Assembly: GCA_947259705.1 (NCBI GenBank)
Contig: CAMYNL010000008.1
Span: forward strand, 40,218-104,217
Source: an uncultured Gammaproteobacteria bacterium
GTDB lineage: Bacteria > Pseudomonadota > Gammaproteobacteria > Arenicellales > JAANXG01
Length of the DNA stretch: 64,000 bases
Direction of reading: 5' to 3'
Under the pieces are notes generated by a model. It did not search any database and had not been told where the DNA came from. It saw nothing but the letters and a program-made list of their open reading frames with translations. Below, piece after piece: positions 52,658 through 62,522 of the stretch (position 1 is the stretch's first letter; the number at the start of each line of letters is the position of its first letter). A program made the translations under genes and the position numbers.

Positions 52658-53641
52658 GTGTTGCGCAATAAGCTTCTTATTCCCGCACTGATCTTAACCT
52701 TGTGCTTGCCGGCACGGGCCGCCGACGAGGCTTCCGAATGGCTGATGAGGATGAACGATGCCGCATCTGCCCTGAACTACGAGGGCACATTCGTATATGT
52801 ACATGGGCACACGGTGGAAACCATGCTCGTGGTTCACAAAACCGGCAGTGGCGGCCTGCATGAACGTATTTATTCTCTCAACGGCGCGGGAAGAGAAATC
52901 ATTCGCGACGCGGAGCAGGTCTGGTGTTACGTGCCGGACAAAAAGATCGGAGTCCATGAGTATCGGCAGGTGTCCAAGCCGGGGTTCCCGAACATCCTGC
53001 CCCAGCAACTGAACCGGCTGGCCAGCAATTATGTGATCACCCTCGGCAGGCGAGATCGGATCGCCGACCGCGACAGTCAGCAGATAATGGTCAAACCCAA
53101 GGACGAGTATCGGTATGGATACGATCTTTGGGCGGACGCGGACACCGGTTTGATGCTGAAAGCCGCACTGCTGGATGCAGAGGGCGAGCCCATCGAGCAG
53201 TACATGTTCGTTCAGGTCGTTATTGGCGGCGAGATTCAGGATTCAGCGCTGGCCCCCAGCACGCCGAAACAGGATCTGCTGTGGTATGGCTCCGCGGGGT
53301 CGGAACAGACCCTCGTGACGACGGCCGGGGTCGAGACCGAGGACTGGGTCGTCGCGAAGCTGCCGCACGGGTTTACACTGTCACGCAGCATGAAACGGCA
53401 CTCGCCGATGCGTAACAAAATGATCCAGCATTTCGTCTATTCTGATGGTTTGGCCGCGGTGTCGCTGTTCGTGGAGGAGCTGGCGGACGAAGAGAAGCAC
53501 CGGATTACCGGAATGAACCGCATGGGGGCCATACACGCGTTTGGCAACGTAGTGGATGGTCATCAAATCACTGTTGTTGGCGAGGTTCCCTGGAAGACTG
53601 TTGACATGATCGGTATGTCGGTGACCGCCAACAGACCGTAA
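52658..53641 (+). CDS. rseB: Sigma-E regulatory protein RseB/MucB
   Basis: The 327-residue periplasmic protein has a signal peptide (LLIPALILTLCLPARA) and the MucB/RseB pattern: LNYEGTFVYVHGHTVETMLV, then YRYGYDLWADADTGLMLKAA, and a C-terminal domain with FSDGLA-like YSDGLAAVSLFVE. It shields RseA from the site-1 protease and senses lipopolysaccharide. The start is GTG at 52658, 4 nt after rseA. No rseC follows; mucD comes next after 20 nt. Confidence 0.93.
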   Translation: MLRNKLLIPALILTLCLPARAADEASEWLMRMNDAASALNYEGTFVYVHGHTVETMLVVHKTGSGGLHERIYSLNGAGREIIRDAEQVWCYVPDKKIGVHEYRQVSKPGFPNILPQQLNRLASNYVITLGRRDRIADRDSQQIMVKPKDEYRYGYDLWADADTGLMLKAALLDAEGEPIEQYMFVQVVIGGEIQDSALAPSTPKQDLLWYGSAGSEQTLVTTAGVETEDWVVAKLPHGFTLSRSMKRHSPMRNKMIQHFVYSDGLAAVSLFVEELADEEKHRITGMNRMGAIHAFGNVVDGHQITVVGEVPWKTVDMIGMSVTANRP

Positions 53642-53661
53642 GCGTCAGCGTCGAGAATGTA

Positions 53662-55080
53662 ATGAAGATTAATGGAAAATTGTGGAACTTCGGATTCGTC
53701 GGTCTGTGGCTGCTGTCCGGAACCGTGGCGGATGCCGCAGCATTGCCGGATTTCGCCGGACTTGTTTCCGGTAACGCCGACGCGGTGGTAAACATCAGCA
53801 CCACCCAGGTCGTAAAGCGGCGCCCGGACATGCGTGACTTCGACATACCCAATCTTCCGGAAGACAGCCCATTCAGGGACTTCTTCCGCCGATTTCTGGA
53901 GGAGATGCCGGAGGAACGTGACGCCCGGTCGCTGGGTTCTGGTTTCGTCATTTCTCGCGATGGCTACATCATGACCTGCGCACATGTGATCGCGGACGCC
54001 AATGAAATCATTGTGCGTTTCAAGGACCGACGAGAACTGAAGGCCGACGTGATCGGCATGGACCGACGCAGTGATGTGGCGCTGCTCAAGGTCGAGGCGG
54101 ACGATCTCAAGACCGTTAAGATGGGGGACCCTAGGAAACTCAAAGTGGGGGAGTGGGTACTGGCCATTGGTTCCCCGTTCGGCTTTGAGAGCACTGCCAC
54201 GGCCGGAATCGTGTCGGCAAAAGGGCGCAGCTTGCCGAATGAGAACTATGTGCCTTTCATCCAGACCGACGTGGCCATCAACCCCGGTAATTCTGGAGGC
54301 CCGTTGTTCAATCTGGACGGCGAGGTGGTGGGCATCAACGCCCAGATTTACAGCCGCACCGGTGGCTTCATGGGACTGTCATTTGCAGTGCCTATCGACA
54401 TCGCAACCCAGGTCACCGAGCAACTGCGGACCAAGGGCAAGGTAACGCGGGGCTGGCTAGGTGTATTGATTCAGAACATCACCCGTGAACTCGCCGAATC
54501 CTTCGGTATGAGCAAGCCCGCGGGTGCGCTCGTCTCCGAGATCATGCCCGACAGCCCGGCCCAAAAATCGGACCTCAAGCCTGGTGACGTGATTGTGAAG
54601 TTCGACGGCAGGAGACTGGAAAAAATGTCGGACCTGCCTCCGCTGGTGGGTGTCACCCCCATCGGCAAGTCGGTGGATCTCGAGGTGGTGCGCGACGGAA
54701 AAACCCGCGTGATCCAGGTAGAGATCGGTGAACTGCCCGCTGAGCAAGCGGCGCTCGAACTTGGCGATGCAACGGAGCCGAAAGACAAGCAGGTCCTCGG
54801 CATGGTCGTTACGGACCTGACTGAGGAACAGAAGCGGCAACTCAACGTGACGGGCGGGGTGGTGGTCAGCGAGGTGACCGGCGGCGCAGCTCGCCGTGCC
54901 GGTGTTCAGCCGGGAGACATCATCCTGCAGCTGCACGGCCAGGAGATTACCGACAGTATGGCTCTGCGCGAGTTGGCGGCTCAGCTTCCTGAGGACAAAT
55001 CGGTGCCCATGCTGATCAAGCGCGAGAACCGGTCACTGTTCCTTGCCCTGCGCATGGAGCCCGACGAAAAAGCAGATTGA
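53662..55080 (+). CDS. mucD: Periplasmic Do-type serine protease (MucD/DegP-like)
   Basis: The 472-residue protein has a signal peptide ([12 protein letters not shown]), a trypsin-like domain with His108 (YIMTCAHVI), Asp138 ([10 protein letters not shown]) and Ser211 ([10 protein letters not shown]), and two PDZ domains (about 270-360 and 385-465). It degrades or refolds misfolded envelope proteins. The residue two before the catalytic His is Cys, where most relatives have Asn (TNAHVV). Its place at the end of the rpoE operon favours MucD over DegQ. Two terminator-like hairpins follow. Confidence 0.94.
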   Translation: MKINGKLWNFGFVGLWLLSGTVADAAALPDFAGLVSGNADAVVNISTTQVVKRRPDMRDFDIPNLPEDSPFRDFFRRFLEEMPEERDARSLGSGFVISRDGYIMTCAHVIADANEIIVRFKDRRELKADVIGMDRRSDVALLKVEADDLKTVKMGDPRKLKVGEWVLAIGSPFGFESTATAGIVSAKGRSLPNENYVPFIQTDVAINPGNSGGPLFNLDGEVVGINAQIYSRTGGFMGLSFAVPIDIATQVTEQLRTKGKVTRGWLGVLIQNITRELAESFGMSKPAGALVSEIMPDSPAQKSDLKPGDVIVKFDGRRLEKMSDLPPLVGVTPIGKSVDLEVVRDGKTRVIQVEIGELPAEQAALELGDATEPKDKQVLGMVVTDLTEEQKRQLNVTGGVVVSEVTGGAARRAGVQPGDIILQLHGQEITDSMALRELAAQLPEDKSVPMLIKRENRSLFLALRMEPDEKAD

Positions 55081-55085
55081 GTACC

Positions 55086-55104
55086 ATCGGCGGCGCCGAT
55101 TTTT
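55086..55104 (+). terminator. Terminator-like hairpin after mucD
   Basis: ATCGGC (55086-55091) pairs with GCCGAT (55095-55100) across GGC and is followed by TTTT. It ends the rpoE-rseA-rseB-mucD operon. Confidence 0.6.
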
Positions 55105-55112
55105 GCTAGAAT
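55104..55112 (+). promoter_or_regulatory. Extended -10 promoter candidate for lepA
   Basis: TGCTAGAAT is an extended -10 that begins in the T-run of the preceding terminator. Transcription would start near 55119, just before a second hairpin. Confidence 0.45.
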
Positions 55113-55123
55113 TCCGGGGTCGA

Positions 55124-55147
55124 GGGCGCTCCTGGCGCCCTTTTTCT
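55124..55147 (+). terminator. Rho-independent terminator or attenuator in the lepA leader
   Basis: GGGCGC (55124-55129) pairs perfectly with GCGCCC (55135-55140) across TCCTG and is followed by TTTTTCTT. It lies after the mucD terminator and downstream of the likely lepA start site, so it may either back up mucD termination or attenuate lepA. Confidence 0.75.
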
Positions 55148-55186
55148 TATTTCTCTAACCCGGACTCGCTGGATCTCTACCCGATC

Positions 55187-56995
55187 GTGTCGCCCGACCA
55201 TCTCCGACTGATACGCAATTTTGCGATCATCGCCCATATCGACCATGGGAAATCAACTCTGGCCGATCGCTTCATCCAGCGTTGCGGCGGCCTTGCCGAA
55301 CGTGAAATGGCCAACCAGGTTCTGGATACCATGGACCTGGAGCGCGAGAGGGGCATCACTATCAAAGCTCAGAGCGTCAGGTTGCCTTACCTGGCGGCGG
55401 ACGGACTGGCTTACCAGTTCAATTTGATCGACACCCCGGGGCACGTGGATTTTTCCTATGAGGTATCGCGATCTCTGACAGCGTGCGAGGGAGCGCTGCT
55501 GGTAGTCGATGCGTCCCAGGGTGTCGAGGCGCAGACCGTGGCCAACTGCTACACGGCCGTGGATCTGGGTCTGGAAGTGATACCGGTGCTGAACAAGATC
55601 GATCTGCCAGCGGCGGATCCGGATCGGGTGGTCGGGGAGATCGAGGACGTGATAGGAATCGATTGCTCCAACGCGGTGTACGTGAGCGCCAAGACCGGGC
55701 AGGGTATCGATGATGTGTTGGAAGCCATAGTTCTACACCTGCCGGCACCGGGTGGTCAGCCGGATGCATCGTTGAAGGCCCTGATCATGGATTCATGGTT
55801 CGACAATTACCTGGGTACGGTTTCATTGGTGCGGGTCTTCGACGGACGCGTCTCGGTCAAGGACAAGATCCGTATGATGGCGACGGGGCGGGACTACTAT
55901 ACTGAGCAGGTCGGGTTTTTCACTCCCAAACGAACGCCGGCCTCGGCCCTGGAGGCCGGTGAGGTGGGTTACCTGATCTCAGGCGTGAAGGACGTGAGCG
56001 GCGCCAGGGTCGGAGATACCATTACCAGCGCACTGCGTCCGGTATCCATACCGCTGTCCGGGTTCCGCGAAATCAAGCCGCGCGTGTTTGCGGGCCTGTA
56101 CCCGGTCAATTCCGCCGACTTCGAGGCATTTCGCGACGCCCTCGGCAAGTTGAGCCTGAATGACGCATCCCTGCACTACGAACCGGAGACGTCCGAGGCA
56201 CTAGGCTTCGGCTTCCGCTGCGGCTTTCTTGGCATGCTCCACATGGAGATCATCCAGGAACGGCTGGAACGAGAGTACGACCTGGAACTCATCACCACCG
56301 CACCGACGGTGGTGTACGAGGTGGTCACCGTTAATGGGGAAGTGTTTACGATTGACAATCCGTCTCGCCTGCCGGACCCGGCCAGGATCTCGGAGATTCG
56401 AGAGCCCATTATCGAGGCGAGGATGTTGCTGCCGCAGGAATACGTCGGCGCGGTGCTCACGCTTTGCATAGAGAAGCGGGGCGCGCAGAAGAACATCCAG
56501 TATCTCGGTCGTCAGGTGATGATGGAATTCGAGCTTCCCCTGAATGAGGTCGTACTCGATTTTTTCGATAAACTGAAGTCTGTAAGCCGTGGTTATGCAT
56601 CTTTGGATTACGAGTTCAAAGAATACCGCCAAGCGGACATGGTCAAGATCGATATGATGATCAATGGTGAGCGGGTTGATCAACTGGCCGTGTTGGTACA
56701 TCGCGATCAGAGCCAGTATCGCGCCAGGGAACTTGTGAAGCGCATGCGGAAGCTGATCCCCCGACAGATGTTCGACGTCGCTATTCAGGCCGCGATCGGC
56801 TCTCGAATAATCTCCAGGGAGACGGTCAAGGCGCTGCGCAAGAACGTGACTGCAAAATGTTATGGTGGCGACGTCACCCGGAAGCGCAAATTACTGGAAA
56901 AACAGAAAGAAGGTAAGAAGCGAATGAAACAAATCGGTTCTGTTGAAATACCTCAAGAAGCCTTTCTCGCGGTGTTGCGTGTAGGGGGAGAATAG
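55187..56995 (+). CDS. lepA: Elongation factor 4 (LepA)
   Basis: From GTG 55187 the protein is 602 residues, the family length. The G1 motif AHIDHGKST is at residues 16-24, followed by [15 protein letters not shown] and [16 protein letters not shown]. The LepA-specific C-terminal domain contains [20 protein letters not shown]. It is a ribosome-associated GTPase. A longer frame begins within mucD but crosses the terminator, so it is not credible. lepB follows 2 nt later. Confidence 0.96.
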   Translation: MSPDHLRLIRNFAIIAHIDHGKSTLADRFIQRCGGLAEREMANQVLDTMDLERERGITIKAQSVRLPYLAADGLAYQFNLIDTPGHVDFSYEVSRSLTACEGALLVVDASQGVEAQTVANCYTAVDLGLEVIPVLNKIDLPAADPDRVVGEIEDVIGIDCSNAVYVSAKTGQGIDDVLEAIVLHLPAPGGQPDASLKALIMDSWFDNYLGTVSLVRVFDGRVSVKDKIRMMATGRDYYTEQVGFFTPKRTPASALEAGEVGYLISGVKDVSGARVGDTITSALRPVSIPLSGFREIKPRVFAGLYPVNSADFEAFRDALGKLSLNDASLHYEPETSEALGFGFRCGFLGMLHMEIIQERLEREYDLELITTAPTVVYEVVTVNGEVFTIDNPSRLPDPARISEIREPIIEARMLLPQEYVGAVLTLCIEKRGAQKNIQYLGRQVMMEFELPLNEVVLDFFDKLKSVSRGYASLDYEFKEYRQADMVKIDMMINGERVDQLAVLVHRDQSQYRARELVKRMRKLIPRQMFDVAIQAAIGSRIISRETVKALRKNVTAKCYGGDVTRKRKLLEKQKEGKKRMKQIGSVEIPQEAFLAVLRVGGE

Positions 56996-56997
56996 GC

Positions 56998-57786
56998 ATG
57001 GATTTCGCGATGGTATTGTTTATTGCCCTTGTCGTCACCGGAAGTGTCGTGCTTTATGACCGACTGGTCAGACGGCCCAGGATTGCTTCCGGCCCGTCGG
57101 TGCCCTCCGGTGATCAGAAGGACCCTTGGCTCATTGAATATTCGAAGGCCTTTTTCCCCGTCATTCTGCTTGTTTTCGTGCTGCGATCATTTATTGTGGA
57201 GCCGTTTCGGATACCGTCCGGATCCATGTTGCCGAGCCTTCACGTAGGAGATTTCATCCTGGTTAACAAGTTCGGGTACGGGATTCGTATACCGGTGATC
57301 AATCAGAAGGTGCTGGAGATTGATTCTCCCGAGCGGGGAGATGTCATGGTGTTTCGTTTTCCGCACGATAAGACAATCAATTTCATCAAGAGGGTTATCG
57401 GGTTGCCCGGGGATAAGGTCGATTACCGGGACAAGAAGCTTTTTATCAATGGGGTGGAGGTACCGCGGTCCGACGTTACCGAGTATCCGTTCCAGGAATC
57501 AGGCAGGCGCCATGTGGTTGCGAAGCGTTTTGTTGAGGCGCTTGGCGACAACAAGCACCACATTTTGGTGGACCCCGGAAAGAAGACCACCAGCATGAGT
57601 TTCTCCGTTCCGCCTGGACACTATTTTGTCATGGGCGACAACCGCGACTATAGTAACGATAGTCGATACTGGGGTTTCGTACCCGAAGCCAACGTAATCG
57701 GCAAGGCATTTTTCATCTGGTTTAGCTGGGACGTTGCCAATGGCGGGGGAGTCGATTGGGGGCGCATTGGTAACTCCATCGAGTAG
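56998..57786 (+). CDS. lepB: Signal peptidase I
   Basis: The 262-residue membrane protease has an N-terminal membrane helix, a second segment (FFPVILLVFVLRSFIVEPFR), the catalytic Ser76 in RIPSGSMLPSL and the general base Lys131 in NFIKRVIGLPGDKVDY. The C-terminal signature GHYFVMGDNRDYSNDSRYWG is intact. It removes signal peptides from exported proteins. It follows lepA by 2 nt, as usual. Confidence 0.96.
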   Translation: MDFAMVLFIALVVTGSVVLYDRLVRRPRIASGPSVPSGDQKDPWLIEYSKAFFPVILLVFVLRSFIVEPFRIPSGSMLPSLHVGDFILVNKFGYGIRIPVINQKVLEIDSPERGDVMVFRFPHDKTINFIKRVIGLPGDKVDYRDKKLFINGVEVPRSDVTEYPFQESGRRHVVAKRFVEALGDNKHHILVDPGKKTTSMSFSVPPGHYFVMGDNRDYSNDSRYWGFVPEANVIGKAFFIWFSWDVANGGGVDWGRIGNSIE

Positions 57787-57797
57787 GAGATGGTGAC

Positions 57798-58169
57798 ATG
57801 AGGCGGCAAGGCGGTTGGACGATCTGGAGTATTCTCAGCGTTGCATTACTGGTAACATTTTTTGCGCTGTTGTTCATGAAGTTGTTCCCCCCATATTTCG
57901 ACAACATGAAGTTACAGGAAGCCCTGGAAACGGTGGCGGACGATCACCGCGTAACTTCGCTCACCCGACGGCAGATCATCACTGAACTTGATGATATCCT
58001 CTATATCGACTATGCGCACGAGATCGTCGATCTGAAGAAGTCCCTGGTGATAGAGAAATCTAAGACCAGCATGATAATGTCAATCGATTACGAAGTGGTG
58101 GTACCGCTTGCATACAATATCAGCGCATTGCTGACGTTCTCCAACAGGGTCGAGATGCCGTTACGTTGA
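57798..58169 (+). CDS. DUF4845-family membrane protein
   Basis: The 123-residue protein has one N-terminal membrane helix (WTIWSILSVALLVTFFALLF) followed by KLFPPYFDNMKLQEAL and a soluble domain. Proteins of this type sit between lepB and rnc in many gammaproteobacteria. The function is unknown. It starts 11 nt after lepB, and its TGA overlaps the rnc ATG. The position and sequence pattern make it a real gene. Confidence 0.88.
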   Translation: MRRQGGWTIWSILSVALLVTFFALLFMKLFPPYFDNMKLQEALETVADDHRVTSLTRRQIITELDDILYIDYAHEIVDLKKSLVIEKSKTSMIMSIDYEVVVPLAYNISALLTFSNRVEMPLR

Positions 58170-58843
58170 TGGACCAGAGCGAGCAGTTGCAGCGCCGCCT
58201 GCAACTGCAATTTGGCGACCCCGAACTGCTGCGTACCGCGCTCACCCATCGTAGTAAAAGCAAGGGAAACTATGAGCGGCTAGAGTTTCTGGGTGACAGT
58301 GTGCTTGGATTGATTGCGGCCGAGTATCTATATCAACGTTTTCCCGACATCACCGAAGGCAAGCTGAGCCGCATGCGAAGTACTGTAGTGCGACGGGAAA
58401 CCCTGGCCGAAGTCGCCCGCGACATCGGGCTTGCTGAGGCGCTAATCCTCGGTGAGGGTGAGTTGAAGAGCGGGGGATTCAATCGCGATTCAATTCTGGC
58501 GGACTCCCTGGAGGCCCTGATCGGGGCGATATACCTTGACGCGGGGCTGGATGGAGCGCGCGAATTTATATTCGCGCAGTTCGTCTCTCACCTGTCGCAG
58601 TTGTCGCCGGAAACGGTTTACAAGGACCCGAAGAGCAAGTTGCAGGAGTATCTGCAGGGTCAGGGGCGGGATGTACCCACGTATAACATCGTCGCGGTCA
58701 GCGGCGAGGCACACAGACAGGTATTCGAGGTGGCCTGTCACGTTGATGGGGAAGCTGTGTCCTTCCGGGCCCGTGGCACGAGCCGCCGTAGCGCGGAGCA
58801 AGCGGCGGCAAAGCAGGCGTACCTGGCGTTGTCAGGGCGGTGA
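58169..58843 (+). CDS. rnc: Ribonuclease III
   Basis: From ATG 58169 the 224-residue enzyme has the RNase III signature NYERLEFLGDSVLGLIAAEY, the second acidic segment DSLEALIGAIYLDAG, and a C-terminal dsRNA-binding domain (KSKLQEYLQGQGRDVPTYNI). It processes rRNA and structured mRNAs. A TTG lies one codon upstream, but the ATG overlaps the preceding stop (TGATG). It overlaps era by 4 nt, the conserved arrangement. Confidence 0.96.
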   Translation: MDQSEQLQRRLQLQFGDPELLRTALTHRSKSKGNYERLEFLGDSVLGLIAAEYLYQRFPDITEGKLSRMRSTVVRRETLAEVARDIGLAEALILGEGELKSGGFNRDSILADSLEALIGAIYLDAGLDGAREFIFAQFVSHLSQLSPETVYKDPKSKLQEYLQGQGRDVPTYNIVAVSGEAHRQVFEVACHVDGEAVSFRARGTSRRSAEQAAAKQAYLALSGR

Positions 58844-59733
58844 GCTTCCGGTCCGGTTTTGTCACCCTGCTGGGCAGGCCCAATGTGGGCAAGTCAACTC
58901 TCCTGAACAGCCTGGTCGGTCGAAAGATCAGCATAACTTCCCGTAAGCCCCAGACCACGCGCCACCGCATCCTGGGCATTGTCAACCGCGAAACCAGCCA
59001 GATAGTATTCGTGGACACGCCAGGTGTACACCGGGGGCGCGGCAATGCCGTCGATAAGCTGATCAACAGGACCGCCCGTTCTAGCCTGGAAGGTGTCAAT
59101 GTCGTGGTCATGCTGATCCAGGCTCAGGGGTGGCACCAGGATGATACCCGGGTATTAAGACTGGTAGAGCAGGGTAGTCAGCCGGTTGTTCTGGCGATCA
59201 ACAAGGTGGACATGCTGAAACGAAAGGAGTCACTGCTGCCGCTGATAGAGGAGTCCTCCGACCGCTACGCGTTTGCGGACATCGTTCCTATATCGGCGCG
59301 GGACGGTCACAACCTGGATACCTTGCTGGACCTGATTGTCAGTCGCCTGCCCGAGGCACCGGCGTGTTTTCCAGTCGAACAGTTCACCGATCGCAGCGTG
59401 CAGTTCATGGCCAGTGAACTGGTACGTGAACAACTGTTCAGACGCCTGGGTGAGGAACTGCCCTATGCCACGGCCGTACGAGTTGAGCGGTATGAAGAGC
59501 GACCGTACGGCGTACATATCGAGACGCAGGTTTGGGTCGACCGGGAATCCCAGAAGGCCATCGTAATCGGCAAGGGAGGAGCAAGGCTGAAGACCATCGG
59601 CACCCAGGCCCGCCTGGCTATAGAGAAATCGGTGGGCAGGCCGGTCAATCTGAAGATCTGGGTTAAAGTTCGCAGCGGGTGGGCCGATAATCAGGCTGCC
59701 CTGAGCAGCCTCGGATACGACGAAGAGGGGTAA
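58840..59733 (+). CDS. era: GTPase Era
   Basis: The 297-residue protein has the GTPase motifs GRPNVGKST (12-20), the switch region QTTRHRILGI, FVDTPGVHRG and NKVDMLKR, then a KH domain with KAIVIGKGGARLKTIGTQAR. It binds the 3' end of 16S rRNA during 30S assembly. The start is GTG at 58840 overlapping the rnc stop. recO begins directly after its stop codon. Confidence 0.96.
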   Translation: MSFRSGFVTLLGRPNVGKSTLLNSLVGRKISITSRKPQTTRHRILGIVNRETSQIVFVDTPGVHRGRGNAVDKLINRTARSSLEGVNVVVMLIQAQGWHQDDTRVLRLVEQGSQPVVLAINKVDMLKRKESLLPLIEESSDRYAFADIVPISARDGHNLDTLLDLIVSRLPEAPACFPVEQFTDRSVQFMASELVREQLFRRLGEELPYATAVRVERYEERPYGVHIETQVWVDRESQKAIVIGKGGARLKTIGTQARLAIEKSVGRPVNLKIWVKVRSGWADNQAALSSLGYDEEG

Positions 59734-60462
59734 ATGCGCGTTCAGAACCAGGCGGCCTATGTCTTGCACACCAGGCCGTACAGGGAATCCAGTTTGCTGG
59801 TGGATATATTCTCCCGGGAACATGGCCGCCTGACGCTTGTCGGTAAGGGCGCGCGCCGCCTCAAGTCTCCACGTCGCGGACTGATCATGCCGTTCCAGCC
59901 GCTGCTGCTGGGCTGGGCAGGCAAGGGTGAAATGCCGGTATTGACCCACGCCGATGCATCGGGACGGGCGCTGTTCTTGATGGGCCATGCGCGAGTGTGC
60001 GGCTTCTACCTGAACGAGTTGCTGGCACGGCTGTTGCACCGCCACGATTCCCATGCGGCCTTGTACGAACTGTACGAGCGCAGCCTGCAGGATCTGCGCG
60101 ACACGAACAACAGGGAACCGGTGCTGCGACTTTTCGAAAAGTACCTTTTGCGGGAACTGGGGTACGCCCTGGAGTTGGAAACGGATGCCGTTTCCAGGCA
60201 GCCGGTGCAGCCCGAAGGCCAATACGAATACCTGCCGCAGTTCGGTGTTCGAGCGGCCAACGGGACACAGGGTCAGACTTTCGCAGGGAGCACGCTGCTG
60301 GCACTGGCGCAGGACCGTCTGCGGGACGAGCAGGCGATACGTGAGAGCAAACAACTGATGCGGATGATGATCGGGCATTACCTTGATGGAAAACCATTGC
60401 ACAGTCGCCGTCTGTTCCCAAACCGAGCGTCCGTTGCGGAGTTGGTTGATGATGGGGACTGA
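59734..60462 (+). CDS. recO: DNA repair protein RecO
   Basis: The 242-residue protein begins with the RecO OB fold ([20 protein letters not shown], then [16 protein letters not shown]) and has a helical C-terminal domain ([16 protein letters not shown]). It loads RecA with RecR in gap repair. It starts directly after the era stop and overlaps pdxJ by 14 nt. Length is typical for the gammaproteobacterial form. Confidence 0.94.
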   Translation: MRVQNQAAYVLHTRPYRESSLLVDIFSREHGRLTLVGKGARRLKSPRRGLIMPFQPLLLGWAGKGEMPVLTHADASGRALFLMGHARVCGFYLNELLARLLHRHDSHAALYELYERSLQDLRDTNNREPVLRLFEKYLLRELGYALELETDAVSRQPVQPEGQYEYLPQFGVRAANGTQGQTFAGSTLLALAQDRLRDEQAIRESKQLMRMMIGHYLDGKPLHSRRLFPNRASVAELVDDGD

Positions 60463-61222
60463 CGCGGAGATCCTACTGGGCGTCAATGTGGACCATGTGG
60501 CCACGCTGAGGCAGGCGCGGGGAACCGAGTATCCAGACCCGGTACTGGCAGCGAAGATCGCACAGCAGGCCGGGGCCGACGGCATTACCGTTCACCTGCG
60601 CGAGGACCGCCGCCATATTCAGGACAGCGATGTGCTGCGCCTGCCGGGGAAGGTGGACTTGCCCTTGAATCTGGAAATGGCAGCCACGGCGGAGCTGCAT
60701 GCCATGGCGCTGAGGCTACGACCGTATGAATGTTGCCTGGTGCCCGAGCGACGGGCCGAACTCACCACCGAGGGCGGACTGGATGTGGCCGCAAACATCG
60801 AGCCCCTCGACGACTATTGTGCGGCGCTGCTGGAGGCCGGTATTCGGGTATCGCTGTTCATCGATCCGGACCCCGTACAAATCGAGGCAGTTGCAGCCAT
60901 CGGCGTACCGATTGTTGAGCTGCATACCGGTCGCTATGCCGACGCCGTTAACCCGGAACAGCGGGTTTTAGAGTTGAGGCGGATCGAGGACGCCGCGACT
61001 CGGAGCATCAGGGCGGGCCTGCAGGTCAATGCGGGCCACGGGCTCAACTATGACAACGTGCAGTCGGTGGCGGGACTCACCGACCTGACCTGCCTCAATA
61101 TTGGTCATGCTATCATCGCTCGTGCGGTGTTTGACGGCATGGCCGTCGCTGTCAGCGAGATGAAGCGCCTGATGGTGAAGGCGCGGCAAGCAAAGGGCGG
61201 CGGGAACGGCTGCAGTCGCTGA
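60449..61222 (+). CDS. pdxJ: Pyridoxine 5'-phosphate synthase
   Basis: From ATG 60449 the 257-residue TIM-barrel enzyme has [34 protein letters not shown] and the C-terminal [11 protein letters not shown]. It condenses deoxyxylulose 5-phosphate with 3-amino-2-oxopropyl phosphate to form PNP. GGAG lies 7 nt before this ATG, inside recO. An earlier frame start at 60383 is not conserved. In relatives acpS follows; it is absent here. Confidence 0.95.
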   Translation: MMGTDAEILLGVNVDHVATLRQARGTEYPDPVLAAKIAQQAGADGITVHLREDRRHIQDSDVLRLPGKVDLPLNLEMAATAELHAMALRLRPYECCLVPERRAELTTEGGLDVAANIEPLDDYCAALLEAGIRVSLFIDPDPVQIEAVAAIGVPIVELHTGRYADAVNPEQRVLELRRIEDAATRSIRAGLQVNAGHGLNYDNVQSVAGLTDLTCLNIGHAIIARAVFDGMAVAVSEMKRLMVKARQAKGGGNGCSR

Positions 61223-61850
61223 CTGGAGGGAGCGGTTGTGGGTTTCTCTGCCTTGCGCATTCGGCCTGGCGCGATCTGACGTAAATAACGCTCCACACTA
61301 TGTTGCGGACCTGGCTTTGCCCGGGTGGAGCGGCGATGTTGACCGGTTTGGCCAGCATCCTGTTGGTTGTCGGTCGGGCTGGCGTGCTCACCAACAGCCG
61401 GGGCACGGCGTCGCTCCAAGGAGGCGGCGGTGCCTTCGGTGCGAGCCGGGAGCGAGACGGGTGCTGACGGTTGCGTTGGCTTTCAACCCGACTACTGTGC
61501 CTGACAAGGACATTCTTCAGTCGGCGTCCAGGGAATGTTTACTACGGCTGCTGTGGTGGTGTCTCGTAGTGGCCCCGGCGATCTTTCTGATGATCGGAAG
61601 CCCACGGCTGATCCGTAAGCAATACCCGGTTAACCGCTGGCTTCTGTTACCTTGCTTCGCGCTGGCGATGACACGTTACCGCCACTTCGTTGCCTTGAAG
61701 CAGGTGGAAGTGGTGTACTTCAGTTCGGTCAAGTGCATCGGCATTGTATTTGCGATCTCTTACCGTGTGTTGCTGTTCCACGAGGGACGGCCGGGGCACG
61801 CCTTGCTGACGGGGCCCTGGCAGCGCCGGGCGTGATGATGGTCAGCCGAT
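61223..61850. other. No convincing gene (expected place of acpS)
   Basis: After pdxJ some 630 nt hold no recognisable coding sequence. A plus-strand frame of 199 codons crosses it, with a hydrophobic patch (LLRLLWWCLVVAPAIFLMIG), but its first 75 residues look random and it has no clear ribosome site. No acpS start (a GIGTDLV-type motif) is visible in any frame I checked. The region may be a decayed gene or non-coding. Confidence 0.5.
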
Positions 61851-61877
61851 AAAAAAGCCGGCCATGCTGGCCGGCTT
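61851..61877 (-). terminator. Rho-independent terminator for the beta-barrel gene
   Basis: AAGCCGGCCA (61855-61864) pairs perfectly with TGGCCGGCTT (61868-61877) around TGC. On the minus strand the stem ends in a run of T residues (61856-61851), so it ends the gene at 61905. Confidence 0.9.
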
Positions 61878-61904
61878 AAGGGAGGTTTCAGTTACGGGAT
61901 CACG

Positions 61905-62522
61905 CTAGAAAGCCAACAGACCGCCGAGGCTCAGTTGTTCGATGTCGTTGTCCCCGGTGGAGCCGGTGTATTCGAGTTCCAATCTGCCGACGTCGCCTAT
62001 CTTGACGCCCAGACCGGCGCCGAAACCCAGGCCCACCTCATCATTGCTGACTTCGGCACCGCCAACCTTGGCCGTCACGTCCGAATACACGCCGCCGACC
62101 TTAGCCTTGAAGTAGACCACCCCGGGGGTGCGGTAGGCGAAAAAGACATTCACGATAGTTGCATCCCATGTACCGACAATGCCAAAGTCGCTGTCAATGC
62201 CGATGTCGCCGTCGCTGGTGGATCCCAGCCACTCGACCTCCAGCGCGGCCTTGCCGTCGAAACCGACTGGGCGCCGGAACTCGTAGCCCAGCAGGACGCC
62301 GACGTTGTCAGAGTCATCGAAGTCGGCCGCCGCGTTTTGCACCTTGGCGCCCTTGATCCCGATCAGCCATTTACCGCGTGCCTCCTGGCCGAAGAAGGTA
62401 CCGCCCTTGTCGTATTCGCCGGTCCTCGAGGATCCTCCGTACTGGGCCTGGGCCGCGCTGGCGAACCCCGACAAGGCACCGAGGCCGACTGTTAGCATCA
62501 CCAATGTTCTGTTAAAACCCAT
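61905..62522 (-). CDS. Outer membrane beta-barrel protein
   Basis: The 205-residue protein has a signal peptide (LVMLTVGLGALSGFASAAQA) followed by a Gly/Ser-rich mature start. Alternating strands follow, such as NVGVLLGYEFRRPVGF, VVYFKAKVGGVYSDVTAKVG and GLGFGAGLGVKIGDVGRLEL. It ends in GGLLAF with a terminal Phe, the usual signal for BamA. The size fits an eight-strand barrel of the OmpA/OmpX-like class. AGGGAGGAAG precedes the ATG. It is a single-gene unit with its own terminator. Substrate or role is unknown. Confidence 0.85.
   Translation of the reverse strand: MGFNRTLVMLTVGLGALSGFASAAQAQYGGSSRTGEYDKGGTFFGQEARGKWLIGIKGAKVQNAAADFDDSDNVGVLLGYEFRRPVGFDGKAALEVEWLGSTSDGDIGIDSDFGIVGTWDATIVNVFFAYRTPGVVYFKAKVGGVYSDVTAKVGGAEVSNDEVGLGFGAGLGVKIGDVGRLELEYTGSTGDNDIEQLSLGGLLAF

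Noticed and set aside
59230..60585. 451-codon minus-strand open frame antisense to era and recO
   Set aside because: It overlaps two well-identified genes and is low in recognisable motifs.
61299..61466. Possible SecG-like small protein (segment GGGGAFGAS)
   Set aside because: Only the Gly-rich patch resembles SecG; the two membrane helices and their spacing do not fit.
61236..61835. 199-codon plus-strand frame after pdxJ
   Set aside because: Only a short hydrophobic patch looks protein-like; the N-terminal part looks random and no start signal is evident.
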